Source: Streptomyces broussonetiae | GTDB taxonomy: Bacteria; Actinomycetota; Actinomycetes; Streptomycetales; Streptomycetaceae | NCBI RefSeq assembly: GCF_009796285.1 | Contig: NZ_CP047020.1 | Coordinates: forward strand, 2,170,001 to 2,234,000 | Length of the DNA: 64,000 bases | Direction of reading: 5' to 3' | Part shown: positions 41,905 to 51,319 of the stretch, piece after piece | How positions within the stretch are numbered: the stretch's first letter is position 1 | Layout: each line of letters starts with the position of its first letter | Translations under genes and position numbers: made by a program | The notes under the pieces: generated by a model | The model's input: only the letters and a program-made list of their open reading frames with translations | Told to the model about the DNA's origin: nothing | Databases searched by the model: none

Positions 41905-43016
41905 CGGCGCTTCCCGGAAGGTCGGCCGCCGCGGCCACGGCTGCGGGACGCGGGCTGGTTGCGCGGGCCCACGACGGCGGCGGCGGTGTCGTCGGAGCTG
42001 TCGTCCACGTCCCCGGCACGGTCGGCCGCCAGCTCGTCCTCGGCGGCGGCCTGGGCGCGCTTGGCCAGGACCCGCTTGGTGAGGGCCTTCATCGCGGGCT
42101 CGCGCTCCTTGAGGTCGGCGACGAGCGGCGTGGCGATGAAGATCGAGGAGTACGCACCGGCCGCGAGGCCGACGAACAGCGACAGGGAGATGTCGTTCAG
42201 CGTGCCGGCACCGAGGAAGCCGCCACCGATGAACAGCAGACCGGCGACCGGCAGCAGCGCGACGACCGTGGTGTTGATGGAGCGGACCAGGGTGCCGTTG
42301 ATCGACCGGTTGGCGATCTCGCTGTAGGTGAAGCGGGTCTGCTTGGTGATGTCCTTCGTCTGCTCCTTGAGGCTGTCGAAGACGACGACCGTGTCGTAGA
42401 GCGAGTAACCGAGGATGGTCAGCAGACCGATGACCGTACCGGGCGAGACCTCGAAGCCGACGAGGGCGTAGATACCGGTCGTGATGGTGATGTCGTGGAT
42501 CAGCGCGACCAGGGCCGCGATGGCCATGCGCCACTCGAAGGCGATGGCCAGGTAGATCACGACGAGCACCATGAAGATCGCCAGGCCCTCCCAGGCCTTG
42601 TCGGCGATCTGCTGGCCCCAGCTCGGACCGACCAGGTCGGCGGCGAGCTTGTCGGGGTTGATCTTCAGGTCGTCGGCCAGCTTCTGCTTGATCTGGTCGG
42701 CCTTGTTGGTGTCGATGCCGGCGATCTGGATGCGCAGGCTGCCGTTGCCGAGCTTCTGCACGACCGCTTCCTGGCCGGAGGCGTCATGCGCGTACGTCTC
42801 CGCCTGGGTGACCGACGCGCTCATCTTGGTCGGCGTCGTGAAGACCGCGCCGCCCTGGAAGTCGATGCTCATGTTCAGCCCGCGCACCGCCAGGCCGACG
42901 ATGGCCGTGATGGTGATCAGGATGGAGACGCCGTACCAGATCTTGCGCTTGCCGACGAAGTCGTAGCTGATCTCGCCGCGGTGCAGCCGGGCGCCGAGGT
43001 TGCCGAGTTTCGACAT
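41901..43016 (-). CDS. secF: Protein translocase subunit SecF
   Basis: SecF with SecD uses the proton gradient to complete export through SecYEG. Six membrane helices are predicted: one near residues 26-46, then a periplasmic domain (FQGGAVFTTPTKM onward), then five helices from about 140 to 300. The family segment TILGYSLYDTVVVFDSLKE is present. A charged C-terminal tail of about 60 residues is rich in Arg, Gly and Asp. The start lies three bases after the secD stop; apt overlaps the end. Confidence 0.96.
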   Translation of the reverse strand: MSKLGNLGARLHRGEISYDFVGKRKIWYGVSILITITAIVGLAVRGLNMSIDFQGGAVFTTPTKMSASVTQAETYAHDASGQEAVVQKLGNGSLRIQIAGIDTNKADQIKQKLADDLKINPDKLAADLVGPSWGQQIADKAWEGLAIFMVLVVIYLAIAFEWRMAIAALVALIHDITITTGIYALVGFEVSPGTVIGLLTILGYSLYDTVVVFDSLKEQTKDITKQTRFTYSEIANRSINGTLVRSINTTVVALLPVAGLLFIGGGFLGAGTLNDISLSLFVGLAAGAYSSIFIATPLVADLKEREPAMKALTKRVLAKRAQAAAEDELAADRAGDVDDSSDDTAAAVVGPRNQPASRSRGRGGRPSGKRR

Positions 43017-43019
43017 CGC

Positions 43020-44870
43020 TCACGCCTCCTTCGGGTCGACAGGGCCGGCGGCGGGACCGGCGGGACGGCGGGTACGGCGCAGCGGCGCCTTGGCACCCAG
43101 GCTCTTCGGGTCGAGGCCGGACCACTTGTGGCCGTTCGCGAAGAACGGGCGGCGCGCGAGGAGCGTCATCAGCGGCTTGGTGAACAGGAAGACCACGACG
43201 ACGTCCAGCACGGTGGTCAGGCCGAGCGTGAACGCGAAGCCCTGCACCTTGCCGACGGTGACGATGAACAGGACGGCGGCGGCGAGGAACGACACGAAGT
43301 CGGAGACGAGGATGGTGCGCCGGGCGCGCGGCCAGGCCCGCTCGACGGCGGGGCGCAGCGTGCGGCCCTCGCGGATCTCGTCCCGGATGCGTTCGAAGTA
43401 CACGATGAACGAGTCCGCTGTGATACCGATCGCGACGATGGCACCACAGACGGCGGGCAGGTTCAGTGCGAAGCCGATGGCCGGGCCGAGCAGCGACATG
43501 ATCACGTAGGTCAGGATCGCAGAGACCAGCAGCGAGGCCATGGCGACGAGCGACAGGCCGCGGTAGTAGACCACCAGGTAGAGCACGACCAGGGCGAGAC
43601 CGATCGCGCCGGCGAGCAGACCGGCGTGCAGCTGCTCACCGCCGAGTGCGGCGGTGACGGTGGTGACGGACTGCTCCTGGAAGGACAGCGGCAGCGCGCC
43701 GTACGACAGCATGTTGGCGAGGCTCTGGGCGTCCTGCTGGGTGAAGCTGCCGGAGATCTCCGCCTGGCCGCCGGTGATGGCGTTCTGCACGTACGGGCTG
43801 GAGACGACCTCGCCGTCGAGGACGATGCCGAACTCGTTCTGCGGCTGCTGGTTCTTGGCGAGCTGGCCGGTGATGTCCGCGAACTTCTTGGAACCGCTCG
43901 AGCTGAAGGTCATCTGGACCTGCCAGCCGGAGGCGCCCTGGGTGTCGAAGACGGCCTGCGCCTTCTTCACCTCGGTGCCGTCGACGGCGGCGGGGCCGAG
44001 CACGTACTTGTACCAGGAGCCGCGGATCTGGCCGCAGGCCACGGTGGGGTCGCCGGGCTTGGCGGCGCCTCCGACCTTGGCCCGCTCGGCGGGCTTGGTG
44101 CAGTCCAGGGCGGCGTACTGGGCCCGGAGCTTGGCGGCGTCTGCGCTTGCGCCGCCGGCGGAGGCCGAGGGGGTGGCCGACGGCTTGGCGCTGCCGGAGC
44201 CGGAGGTGCTCGGCGAGGGGGTGGAGCCGGCCTTCAGCGCGTCGGTGACGGCGCGGCCCTGGGAGGTCGCCGTGGCCGTGGGGGACCCGGAGGAGGAGCC
44301 CGAGGCCTTCTCCTTCGAGGAGGTGCTCGCGGAGGGGCTCGCGCTCGCGCCCGGCTTCGGCGAGGAGCTGCCGCTGGAGGATGCGCTCGGCGAGGGGCTC
44401 GACGTGGCGGTGCCGCTGGGCTCGCTGGCCAGGACCGGGCGGAAGTACAGCTTGGCCGTGGTGCCGACCTGCTGCTGGGCCTCCTTGGAGTTGGTGCCCT
44501 TGGGGATGTTGACGATGATGTTGTCGTTCCCCTGGGTCTGCACCTCCGCCTCGGAGACGCCGAGGCCGTTGACGCGGCGGTTCATGATGTCGACCGCGGT
44601 GTCCATGTTGGCCTTGTTGACCGCGGACCCCTGGTCGGCCTTCGCCTTGAGCGTGATGCTCGTACCACCGGCGAGGTCGATGCCGAGACGCGGGGTGGTG
44701 TTCCCGGAGAGGAACATGCCTCCGGTGAGCGCCACGATGGCGATCAGGATGAGGGCCAGCGAGCGCCCTGGCTTGCTCTGGGCACTCGCGCTCCGGCCCC
44801 TCTTAGGTGCTGCCACCTTCTCGTACTCCCTCTCGGGCCGCCCCGCGCGCTGGTCGTCGCGGTCGGCCAT
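43020..44870 (-). CDS. secD: Protein translocase subunit SecD with Ser/Pro-rich insert
   Basis: SecD is the partner of SecF. The first membrane helix (about 37-54) is followed by LGIDLAGGTSITL, the P1 domain, then five C-terminal helices with GIVLDGEVVSSPY, GALPLSFQEQS, ADSFIVYFERIRDE. An unusual insertion of roughly 95 residues (about 152-245) is almost only Ser, Ala, Gly, Thr, Pro and Lys, between two parts of P1. Length is 616 aa. It is 90 bases downstream of yajC. Confidence 0.95.
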   Translation of the reverse strand: MADRDDQRAGRPEREYEKVAAPKRGRSASAQSKPGRSLALILIAIVALTGGMFLSGNTTPRLGIDLAGGTSITLKAKADQGSAVNKANMDTAVDIMNRRVNGLGVSEAEVQTQGNDNIIVNIPKGTNSKEAQQQVGTTAKLYFRPVLASEPSGTATSSPSPSASSSGSSSPKPGASASPSASTSSKEKASGSSSGSPTATATSQGRAVTDALKAGSTPSPSTSGSGSAKPSATPSASAGGASADAAKLRAQYAALDCTKPAERAKVGGAAKPGDPTVACGQIRGSWYKYVLGPAAVDGTEVKKAQAVFDTQGASGWQVQMTFSSSGSKKFADITGQLAKNQQPQNEFGIVLDGEVVSSPYVQNAITGGQAEISGSFTQQDAQSLANMLSYGALPLSFQEQSVTTVTAALGGEQLHAGLLAGAIGLALVVLYLVVYYRGLSLVAMASLLVSAILTYVIMSLLGPAIGFALNLPAVCGAIVAIGITADSFIVYFERIRDEIREGRTLRPAVERAWPRARRTILVSDFVSFLAAAVLFIVTVGKVQGFAFTLGLTTVLDVVVVFLFTKPLMTLLARRPFFANGHKWSGLDPKSLGAKAPLRRTRRPAGPAAGPVDPKEA

Positions 44871-44960
44871 GACATGGTGTCGGGCTCCCGTGCGGGAAAC
44901 AGACGCGCCCGGTGGTGCGCGGGGCGTGATTATGCCGCCTTGCGCACCACCGGGACATGG

Positions 44961-45464
44961 CTACTTCGCGTCGGAGTCGCCGTCGGTCTTCTTCGGCTCC
45001 TCGTCGGCCTTGGCCTCGGTGGCCTCGGCCGCGTCGGCGCCTTCCTCCGCAGCGTCCTTCTTACCGAGGTCGACGGCCTTGTCGTCGGAGGCGGCGGCAG
45101 CGGGCGAGTCGGACTCGTCGGTCTCGGTGAGGGAGGACGCGTCGTCCGGGACGATGTCGGCGTCGGACTTCAGGTCGTGCTCGATGCCGTGGACGATGCG
45201 GTTGTACTCGTCGTCGGTGAGGACGGCGCCGATCGAGTTCTTGGCGAAGAGAAGCTCGACACCGGGGCCGGCGTCGAGGAGGACCGTCTCCTCGCCCACC
45301 TCCTTGACCGTCGCGTACATCCCCCCGATCGTGCGGACACCGGAACCGGGCTGCATCTCGTTCCGCATGGAGGCGGCCTGCTGCTGCTTCTTCTTGGCCG
45401 AGCGTGTCATCAGGAACATGGCCGCGATGAGCACGATGAAGGGGAGAAGGGTAAACGCATTCAC
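44961..45464 (-). CDS. yajC: Preprotein translocase auxiliary subunit YajC
   Basis: YajC is a single-pass component of the SecDF-YajC complex. The N-terminal helix is followed by the basic MTRSAKKKQQQA and the family motif GSGVRTIGGMYATV. The C-terminal 60 residues are acidic, with Asp, Glu, Ala and Lys runs. GTG at 45464 gives 167 aa; the frame to 45737 lacks support. A primary-type promoter lies about 100 bases upstream. Confidence 0.93.
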   Translation of the reverse strand: MNAFTLLPFIVLIAAMFLMTRSAKKKQQQAASMRNEMQPGSGVRTIGGMYATVKEVGEETVLLDAGPGVELLFAKNSIGAVLTDDEYNRIVHGIEHDLKSDADIVPDDASSLTETDESDSPAAAASDDKAVDLGKKDAAEEGADAAEATEAKADEEPKKTDGDSDAK

Positions 45465-45527
45465 GGGACGGAGTTTCCTTCGCGCGACCGCGACGGAGAG
45501 CGGCCTGTTGACGGGGGTGTGGTCGGC

Positions 45528-45583
45528 GCCGCCCGCAAGGGCGGCATCGGCGGAGTCTAAGCGAGTCCGCGCGCATGGAACAA
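45528..45583 (-). promoter_or_regulatory. Promoter and leader hairpin upstream of yajC-secDF
   Basis: On the minus strand, TTGTTC (45583-45578) and TAGACT (45559-45554) are spaced by 18 bases. Just after the expected start comes a perfect hairpin, GCCGCCC-TTGC-GGGCGGC (45545-45528). The gap to ruvB (197 bases) supports a separate transcription unit for yajC-secD-secF-apt. Confidence 0.6.
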
Positions 45584-45661
45584 CGCTCAGCATGGCACCT
45601 GGGTTCCTGCCCCCGCCAATGCCGTCGCTGTCACCGGGCCTGCGAGCCCGTCGCACCGCTG

Positions 45662-46732
45662 TCAGGTCCCGAACAGGTCCTCTTGTCCGTTTCCCCCGGC
45701 TGACGTGCGCGGCGGGGTGAGGCCGAGGTGCGCCCACGCGGCGGGCGTGGCGACCCGGCCGCGCGGGGTACGGGCGAGCAGGCCCTCCCGGACGAGGAAC
45801 GGTTCGGCGACCTCCTCGACGGTCTCCCGCTCCTCCCCCACCGCGACGGCGAGCGTGGACAGGCCCACCGGGCCGCCGCCGAACAGTTTCAGCAGGGCTT
45901 GCAGGACGGCGCGGTCCAGCCGGTCGAGCCCGCGGGCGTCGACCTCGTAGACGGCCAGAGCGGCTTCGGCGATCTCCCGGGTGATCAGGCCGTCCGCCTT
46001 GACCTGCGCGTAGTCGCGAACCCGGCGCAGCAGGCGGTTGGCGATGCGGGGCGTGCCACGGGAGCGACCGGCGATCTCGGCGGCGCCGTCCGGCTCGATC
46101 TCGACGTCCAGCAGGTGCGCCGAGCGGTGCACGACCCGCTCCAGCTCGTGCGGCTCGTAGAACTCCATGTGCGCGGTGAAGCCGAAGCGGTCGCGCAGTG
46201 GGGGCGGCAGCAGGCCCGCGCGCGTGGTGGCGCCGACCAGGGTGAACGGGGGCAGCTCGAGCGGGATGGCGGTGGCGCCGGGACCCTTGCCGACGATGAC
46301 GTCGACACGGAAGTCCTCCATCGCCATGTACAGCATCTCCTCGGCGGGCCGGGACATGCGGTGGATCTCGTCGAGGAAGAGGACCTCGCCCTCCTGGAGG
46401 GAGGAGAGGATGGCGGCGAGGTCGCCCGCGTGCTGGATGGCGGGGCCCGAGGTGATGCGGATGGGGGCGCCCATCTCGGCTGCGATGATCATCGACAGGG
46501 TGGTCTTGCCCAGGCCGGGCGCACCGGAGAGCAGCACATGGTCGGCCGTCGCCCCACGCGCGCGTGCGGCCCGCAGGACGAGGTCGAGCTGTTCGCGGAC
46601 CTTCTCCTGACCGATGAACTCGCCGAGGTCCTTGGGGCGCAGGGCGGCCTCGACGGCCTGGTCCTCCCCGTCGGCGGACGCACCGACGAGCCGCTCGGCG
46701 GCGGGGGTGTCGGTGGTGTCGTCCCAGTTCAT
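45662..46732 (-). CDS. ruvB: Holliday junction branch migration helicase RuvB
   Basis: This AAA+ motor drives branch migration with RuvA. Walker A is [10 protein letters not shown], Walker B FLDEIHRM, sensor GATTRAGLL and the arginine-finger region [12 protein letters not shown]-terminal winged helix reads [17 protein letters not shown]. Length is 356 aa. It follows ruvA by 26 bases and is the last of ruvC-ruvA-ruvB. Confidence 0.98.
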   Translation of the reverse strand: MNWDDTTDTPAAERLVGASADGEDQAVEAALRPKDLGEFIGQEKVREQLDLVLRAARARGATADHVLLSGAPGLGKTTLSMIIAAEMGAPIRITSGPAIQHAGDLAAILSSLQEGEVLFLDEIHRMSRPAEEMLYMAMEDFRVDVIVGKGPGATAIPLELPPFTLVGATTRAGLLPPPLRDRFGFTAHMEFYEPHELERVVHRSAHLLDVEIEPDGAAEIAGRSRGTPRIANRLLRRVRDYAQVKADGLITREIAEAALAVYEVDARGLDRLDRAVLQALLKLFGGGPVGLSTLAVAVGEERETVEEVAEPFLVREGLLARTPRGRVATPAAWAHLGLTPPRTSAGGNGQEDLFGT

Positions 46733-46758
46733 ATACGTGTGCCTCGATCGTCGTGGGG

Positions 46759-47364
46759 TCAGCGTGCGCGGTTCAGCGTCTGCAGGGCGGCCTTGAGCAG
46801 CCGGCCGACCTGGGGCGTGCCGCCCGCGGCCTCGGCCTGGGGGGCCACGGCGGCGACGGCCTCGTCGGCCTCGCGGGTGGCGTAGCCGAGGCCGATCAGG
46901 GCCGCATGCAGCTGGTCGCGCCAGCCCTGGCTGACCGGCGCGCCGACCGCGGGGGCGCCGACGGTCTCGCCGAGGCGGTCCTTCAGCTCGAGCAGCAGCT
47001 TCTGCGCGCCCTTCTTGCCGATGCCGGGGACGGCCGTGAGGGCCTTTTCGTCGGCGGTGGCGACGGCACGGCGCAGCGCGTCCGGGGTGTGCACGGCGAG
47101 CATGGCCTGGGCCAGCCGCGGGCCGACGCCGCTCGCGGTCTGCAGCAGCTCGAAGACCTGGCGCTCGTCGTCGTCGGCGAAGCCGTACAGGGTGAGGGAG
47201 TCCTCACGGACCACCAGGGAGGTGTACAGCTTCGCGGGCCGGCCCATGCGGAGCGTGGACAGCGTGTTCGGCGTGCACTGGACGGCCATGCCGACGCCGC
47301 CGACCTCGACGACCGCTGCGTCGGGGGCGAGCGCGGCGACCGTGCCGCTGACGAAGGCAATCAT
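46759..47364 (-). CDS. ruvA: Holliday junction DNA-binding protein RuvA
   Basis: RuvA forms tetramers on Holliday junctions and recruits RuvB. The N-terminal OB domain ([12 protein letters not shown]) is followed by helix-hairpin-helix motifs [13 protein letters not shown] and [16 protein letters not shown], and a C-terminal RuvB-binding helix bundle ([16 protein letters not shown]). Length is 201 aa. ATG at 47364 overlaps the ruvC stop as ATGA. Confidence 0.97.
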   Translation of the reverse strand: MIAFVSGTVAALAPDAAVVEVGGVGMAVQCTPNTLSTLRMGRPAKLYTSLVVREDSLTLYGFADDDERQVFELLQTASGVGPRLAQAMLAVHTPDALRRAVATADEKALTAVPGIGKKGAQKLLLELKDRLGETVGAPAVGAPVSQGWRDQLHAALIGLGYATREADEAVAAVAPQAEAAGGTPQVGRLLKAALQTLNRAR

Positions 47365-47900
47365 GCCGTACGGCCTTTCGTTGCGTTGAGTGTGTGGCGG
47401 GCGACCGCCTGCTGGAGCCGGTTCTGGGCGGGGGCGCGCCAGATGTGGCAGATGGCGAGCGCCAGGGCGTCGGCGGCATCGGCCGGTCTGGGGGGTGCGG
47501 CGAGCCGGAGCAGCCGGGTCACCATGGCGCCGACCTGTGCCTTGTCGGCCCGGCCGGTGCCGGTGACGGCCGCCTTGACCTCGCTCGGGGTGTGCAGGGC
47601 GACGGGGATGCCGCGCCGGGCGGCGCACAGCATGGCCACGGCGCTGGCCTGGGCGGTACCCATCACCGTGCGTACGTTGTGCTGGCTGAAGACGCGCTCT
47701 ACGGCCACGAACTCGGGCCGGTGCTCGTCCAGCCACTGCTCGATGCCCTCTTCGACGGCGAGCAGGCGGTGACTCAGCTCGGCGTCCGCGGGGGTCCTCA
47801 CCACCCCGACGCCGAGCATGGTGAGCGGCCGGCCCGCGACCCCTTCGACGACGCCGACGCCGCACCGGGTCAGCCCGGGATCCACCCCCAGTACACGCAC
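47361..47900 (-). CDS. ruvC: Crossover junction endodeoxyribonuclease RuvC
   Basis: RuvC cuts Holliday junctions symmetrically. The RNase H-fold acidic residues are present: [14 protein letters not shown] (D7), [10 protein letters not shown] (Glu) and [13 protein letters not shown] (Asp pair). Length is 179 aa. The GTG start has a strong GGAGGAGGGG. A terminator after yebC lies upstream, so ruvCAB is probably transcribed from the 87-base gap at 47901-47987. Confidence 0.97.
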   Translation of the reverse strand: MRVLGVDPGLTRCGVGVVEGVAGRPLTMLGVGVVRTPADAELSHRLLAVEEGIEQWLDEHRPEFVAVERVFSQHNVRTVMGTAQASAVAMLCAARRGIPVALHTPSEVKAAVTGTGRADKAQVGAMVTRLLRLAAPPRPADAADALALAICHIWRAPAQNRLQQAVARHTLNATKGRTA

Positions 47901-47987
47901 CGCGCCCCTCCTCCGGTCGGCCGACGATCACCTGCCGATCGCTTGTTCGTGCAGGCTATCGGGTGCCACTGACAACGCCGTACAACG

Positions 47988-48024
47988 CGACGGGCCGACG
48001 GGGTGTTGTCCCGTCGGCCCGTCG
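47988..48024 (-). terminator. yebC terminator
   Basis: A perfect 15-bp stem (47988-48002 with 48010-48024) with a seven-base loop, 15 bases after the yebC stop and before ruvC. Confidence 0.9.
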
Positions 48025-48039
48025 GCTAAGCCGTGCGCG

Positions 48040-48792
48040 CTACGCGTCGACCTTCTCCATGATCTCGTCGCTGACGTCGAAGTTGGCGAAGACGTTCTGC
48101 ACGTCGTCGCTGTCCTCGAGCGCGTCGATCAGCTTGAAGATCTTCTTGGCGCCCTCCTCGTCCAGCTCGACCTGCATGGTCGGGACGAAGTTGGCCTCGG
48201 CGGAGTCGTAGTCGATCCCGGCGTCCTGGAGGGCGGTGCGGACCGCGACCAGGTCGGTGGCCTCGCTGAGCACCTCGAAGGACTCGCCGAGGTCGTTGAC
48301 CTCCTCGGCGCCCGCGTCCAGGACGGCACCGAGCACGTCGTCCTCGGTCAGCTCGCCCTTGGGGACGATCACGACACCCTTGCGGTTGAACAGGTACGAC
48401 ACCGAGCCCGGGTCCGCCATGTTGCCGCCGTTGCGGGTCATGGCGACGCGGACGTCGGAGGCGGCGCGGTTGCGGTTGTCGGTGAGGCACTCGATGAGCA
48501 CGGCGACACCGTTCGGGCCGTAGCCCTCGTACATGATCGTCTCGTAGTCGGCGCCGCCGGCCTCGAGACCGCCACCACGCTTGATCGCGGAGTCGATGTT
48601 CTTGTTCGGGACCGACTGCTTCTTGGCCTTCTGGACGGCGTCGTAGAGCGTCGGGTTACCGTCGAGGTCGACACCGCCCATACGCGCGGCGACTTCGATG
48701 TTCTTGATCAGCTTCGCGAAGAGCTTGCCGCGCTTGGCGTCGATCACGGCCTTCTTGTGCTTCGTCGTAGCCCATTTAGAGTGGCCGGACAT
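48040..48792 (-). CDS. yebC: YebC/PmpR family regulator or translation factor
   Basis: YebC proteins are known as DNA-binding regulators in some bacteria and as translation factors acting on stalled ribosomes in others. The family N-terminus [21 protein letters not shown] is present (as [13 protein letters not shown]), with [16 protein letters not shown], and the acidic C-terminal domain includes [19 protein letters not shown]. Length is 250 aa. It lies between pdxT and ruvC, the conserved order in actinobacteria. Confidence 0.96.
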   Translation of the reverse strand: MSGHSKWATTKHKKAVIDAKRGKLFAKLIKNIEVAARMGGVDLDGNPTLYDAVQKAKKQSVPNKNIDSAIKRGGGLEAGGADYETIMYEGYGPNGVAVLIECLTDNRNRAASDVRVAMTRNGGNMADPGSVSYLFNRKGVVIVPKGELTEDDVLGAVLDAGAEEVNDLGESFEVLSEATDLVAVRTALQDAGIDYDSAEANFVPTMQVELDEEGAKKIFKLIDALEDSDDVQNVFANFDVSDEIMEKVDA

Positions 48793-48840
48793 CTGCCTGT
48801 CTCCTTCGCGTAACCATCCACATAACGAACGCCAGAGATC

Positions 48841-49446
48841 CTACAAGGACTCTGCCGCGCGGTTTGCGCGAACCATGTCCACGAACAGGGCGTGCACGCG
48901 GTGGTCGCCGGTCAGTTCCGGGTGGAACGACGTGGCGAGCGCGTTGCCCTGGCGGACGGCGACGATGTGGCCGTCGTGCTCGGCGAGCACCTCGGCCTCG
49001 GCGCCCACGGACTCGACCCACGGGGCGCGGATGAAGACGCCCTCCACAGGATCGCCCGGGATGCCCTGCACGTCGACCGTCGCCTCGAACGACTCGTTCT
49101 GCCGCCCGAAGGCGTTACGGCGCACGATCATGTCGATGCCGCCGACGGTCTCCTGACCCGAGCGCGGGTCGAGGATCTTGTCGGCGAGCATGATCATGCC
49201 CGCGCAGGTGCCGTAGACGGGCATGCCGTCACGCACGCGCGCGCGGAGAGGGCCCATCACTCCGAACAGGACGGCCAGCTTGGAGATCGTGGTGGACTCA
49301 CCGCCGGGTATGACGAGGCCGTCGACCTCGGCGAGTTCCTCGGGGCGCCGCACCGGCCTGGCCACGGCGTCGGCCGCGGCCAGGGCGATGAGGTGCTCCC
49401 GTACGTCGCCCTGGAGGGCCAGGACGCCTATGACAGGAGTGTTCAT
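48841..49446 (-). CDS. pdxT: Glutaminase subunit of PLP synthase PdxT
   Basis: PdxT hydrolyses glutamine and passes ammonia to PdxS for pyridoxal phosphate synthesis. The triad is visible: nucleophile Cys in [12 protein letters not shown], and His and Glu in [22 protein letters not shown] and LVIPGGEST are typical. Length is 201 aa. It is 21 bases downstream of pdxS. Confidence 0.97.
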   Translation of the reverse strand: MNTPVIGVLALQGDVREHLIALAAADAVARPVRRPEELAEVDGLVIPGGESTTISKLAVLFGVMGPLRARVRDGMPVYGTCAGMIMLADKILDPRSGQETVGGIDMIVRRNAFGRQNESFEATVDVQGIPGDPVEGVFIRAPWVESVGAEAEVLAEHDGHIVAVRQGNALATSFHPELTGDHRVHALFVDMVRANRAAESL

Positions 49447-49467
49447 GGGGTTCGGTTACCTGTGTGC

Positions 49468-50373
49468 TTACCAGCCGCGGTTCGCGTAGCGCTCGGTCTC
49501 GGGGAGGGTGTCGCAGTTGATGCCGACCATGGCCTCGCCGAGGTTGCGGGACGCGTCCGCGATGATCTTCGGGTCGTCGTAGAAGGTGGTCGCCTTGACG
49601 ATGGCTGCGGCGCGCTTGGCCGGGTCGCCGGACTTGAAGATGCCGGAGCCCACGAAGACGCCCTCGGCGCCGAGCTGACGCATCAGGGCCGCGTCGGCCG
49701 GGGTGGCCACGCCACCGGCGGAGAACAGCACGACCGGGAGCTTGCCCAGCTCGGCGACCTCCTTGACCAGCTCGAACGGGGCGCGCAGCTCCTTGGCGGC
49801 GGCGTAGATCTCGTTGTTGTCGCAGCCGCGCAGCTTGGCGATCTCGCCCTTGATCTGGCGCAGGTGGCGGACGGCCTCGACGACGTTGCCGGTGCCGGCC
49901 TCGCCCTTGGAGCGGATCATCGCGGCGCCCTCGGCGATGCGGCGCAGGGCCTCGCCCAGATTGGTGGCACCACAGACGAAGGGGGTGGTGAAGGCCCACT
50001 TGTCGGAGTGGTTGACCTCGTCGGCCGGGGTGAGGACCTCGGACTCGTCGATGTAGTCGACGCCGAGGGACTGCAGCACCTGGGCCTCGACGAAGTGGCC
50101 GATGCGGGACTTGGCCATCACCGGGATGGAGACGGCGTCGATGATGCCCTCGATCATGTCCGGGTCGGACATACGGGCCACGCCGCCGTCCTTGCGGATG
50201 TCGGCGGGGACCCGCTCCAGGGCCATGACGGCGACGGCGCCCGCGTCCTCGGCGATCTTCGCCTGCTCCGGCGTGACGACGTCCATGATCACGCCGCCCT
50301 TGAGCTGCTCGGCCATTCCGCGCTTCACGCGCGCGGTGCCGGTCTCGGGAGCCTGGTTCTCGTTGGTGGACAC
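49468..50373 (-). CDS. pdxS: Pyridoxal 5'-phosphate synthase subunit PdxS
   Basis: PdxS condenses ribose 5-phosphate, glyceraldehyde 3-phosphate and ammonia to PLP in a dodecameric ring. Catalytic segments are [51 protein letters not shown] (Lys) and [16 protein letters not shown] at 50373 is chosen for GAGG seven bases upstream and the usual ~300-aa length; the frame to 50451 has no support. pdxT follows. Confidence 0.97.
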   Translation of the reverse strand: MSTNENQAPETGTARVKRGMAEQLKGGVIMDVVTPEQAKIAEDAGAVAVMALERVPADIRKDGGVARMSDPDMIEGIIDAVSIPVMAKSRIGHFVEAQVLQSLGVDYIDESEVLTPADEVNHSDKWAFTTPFVCGATNLGEALRRIAEGAAMIRSKGEAGTGNVVEAVRHLRQIKGEIAKLRGCDNNEIYAAAKELRAPFELVKEVAELGKLPVVLFSAGGVATPADAALMRQLGAEGVFVGSGIFKSGDPAKRAAAIVKATTFYDDPKIIADASRNLGEAMVGINCDTLPETERYANRGW

Positions 50374-50487
50374 GGATGACCTCACTGAAGGGAAAGAGGG
50401 TTTCTGCCTCACCGAGGAAACGCGAGTGGACCAGGCCACAGCAAGGGCCAATGGGAAGCCGGTGGATCCTTTTGGTTCACCTGGGGT

Positions 50488-51030
50488 TCAGCCGACCCGC
50501 TCCACCAGGGCCGCGGGCGGCTCGTCGTCCATCTCGAACGCCAGCGGGAAAGGGGCGTGGCCGGCGAGCCGGAACCAGCGGACCTTGCGGTGCCCACGGA
50601 GTCTGCGGGCGGCGCCCACGGCGTCGTTGTGGAAGCGGCGGGCCATCGGCACCCGGCGGACGGCCTCGGCCAGTTCACGGGCCGCCTCCTCGCCGCCCGG
50701 GGCCTCGCGTACCGCCTCCACCTGCACCGGGTCCTCGAAGACCGCGCGCAGCGCCTGGCTCAGCTCGCTCTCCGCGACCTCACGCTGCTCCTCCTCGGAC
50801 TGCCGGGCCGCGTGCGCGGCCTCGTACAGCACGATCGAGGCGGCCGGGTCCAGCACGCCCGAGGTGGCCAGTTCCTGTGTCACGGAGGCCCGTCGCAGCA
50901 GCTGCGCGTCCAGGGCGGCGCGCGCGGCGTCCATCCGCACGTGCAGCCGGTCCAGCCGCCCGGCGGTCCAGCTCAGATACACGCCGATCGCGACGAGAAC
51001 GACAAGGATCCAGATGAGGGTTGCGGTCAC
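50488..51030 (-). CDS. LemA-like single-pass membrane protein
   Basis: The 180-aa protein starts with a membrane helix (LIWILVVLVAIGVYLSW), followed by RLHVRMDAARAALDAQLLRRASVTQEL, reminiscent of the first LemA helix, then a long charged helix and a short basic C-terminal domain (GHRKVRWFRLAGHAPFP). Function is unknown. It lies between pimA and pdxS. The LemA similarity is by eye and weak. Confidence 0.7.
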   Translation of the reverse strand: MTATLIWILVVLVAIGVYLSWTAGRLDRLHVRMDAARAALDAQLLRRASVTQELATSGVLDPAASIVLYEAAHAARQSEEEQREVAESELSQALRAVFEDPVQVEAVREAPGGEEAARELAEAVRRVPMARRFHNDAVGAARRLRGHRKVRWFRLAGHAPFPLAFEMDDEPPAALVERVG

Positions 51031-51125
51031 GCCGGAAGGCTATCGGCTGCGCGCGGGCGCCCTTCCTGCCAGTCCCGAGCCCCGGCCAACCGGACGAACC
51101 CTCCCGGACACGCCCGGATCGTCGG

Positions 51126-51319
51126 TCCCGTACGAGGGCTGTCATCCCGTACCGGGGCTGTCCGTCCCGGACCAGGGCCGTCGCTCCCGTACCCATGCCG
51201 CCGTCCCGCCCGGCCCCTCGGCCCGTACCAGGGTCGTCAGGAACGCGCCCCGGGCCGAGGACCGTCAGACTCGTACCAGGACCGTCAGTCCGGGGCCAGG
51301 ACCGTCAGTCCCGGGCCAG
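51126..51319. repeat. Degenerate 19-20 bp tandem repeat array after pimA
   Basis: About ten imperfect copies of a unit like TCCCGTACCAGGGCCGTCAG run through the gap between the LemA-like gene and pimA, for example from 51126, 51145, 51165, 51185, 51269 and 51289. The last copy extends into the final codons of pimA, whose stop (51305) lies in a repeat. Confidence 0.75.

Noticed and set aside
43654..45720. A 688-codon plus-strand open frame opposite secD and yajC
   Set aside because: Shadow of the SecD Ser/Pro insert and YajC; no family resemblance and it would disrupt known genes.
51126..51319. Repeat array after pimA, considered as CRISPR
   Set aside because: Units are degenerate and contiguous with no spacer structure and no cas genes in the window.
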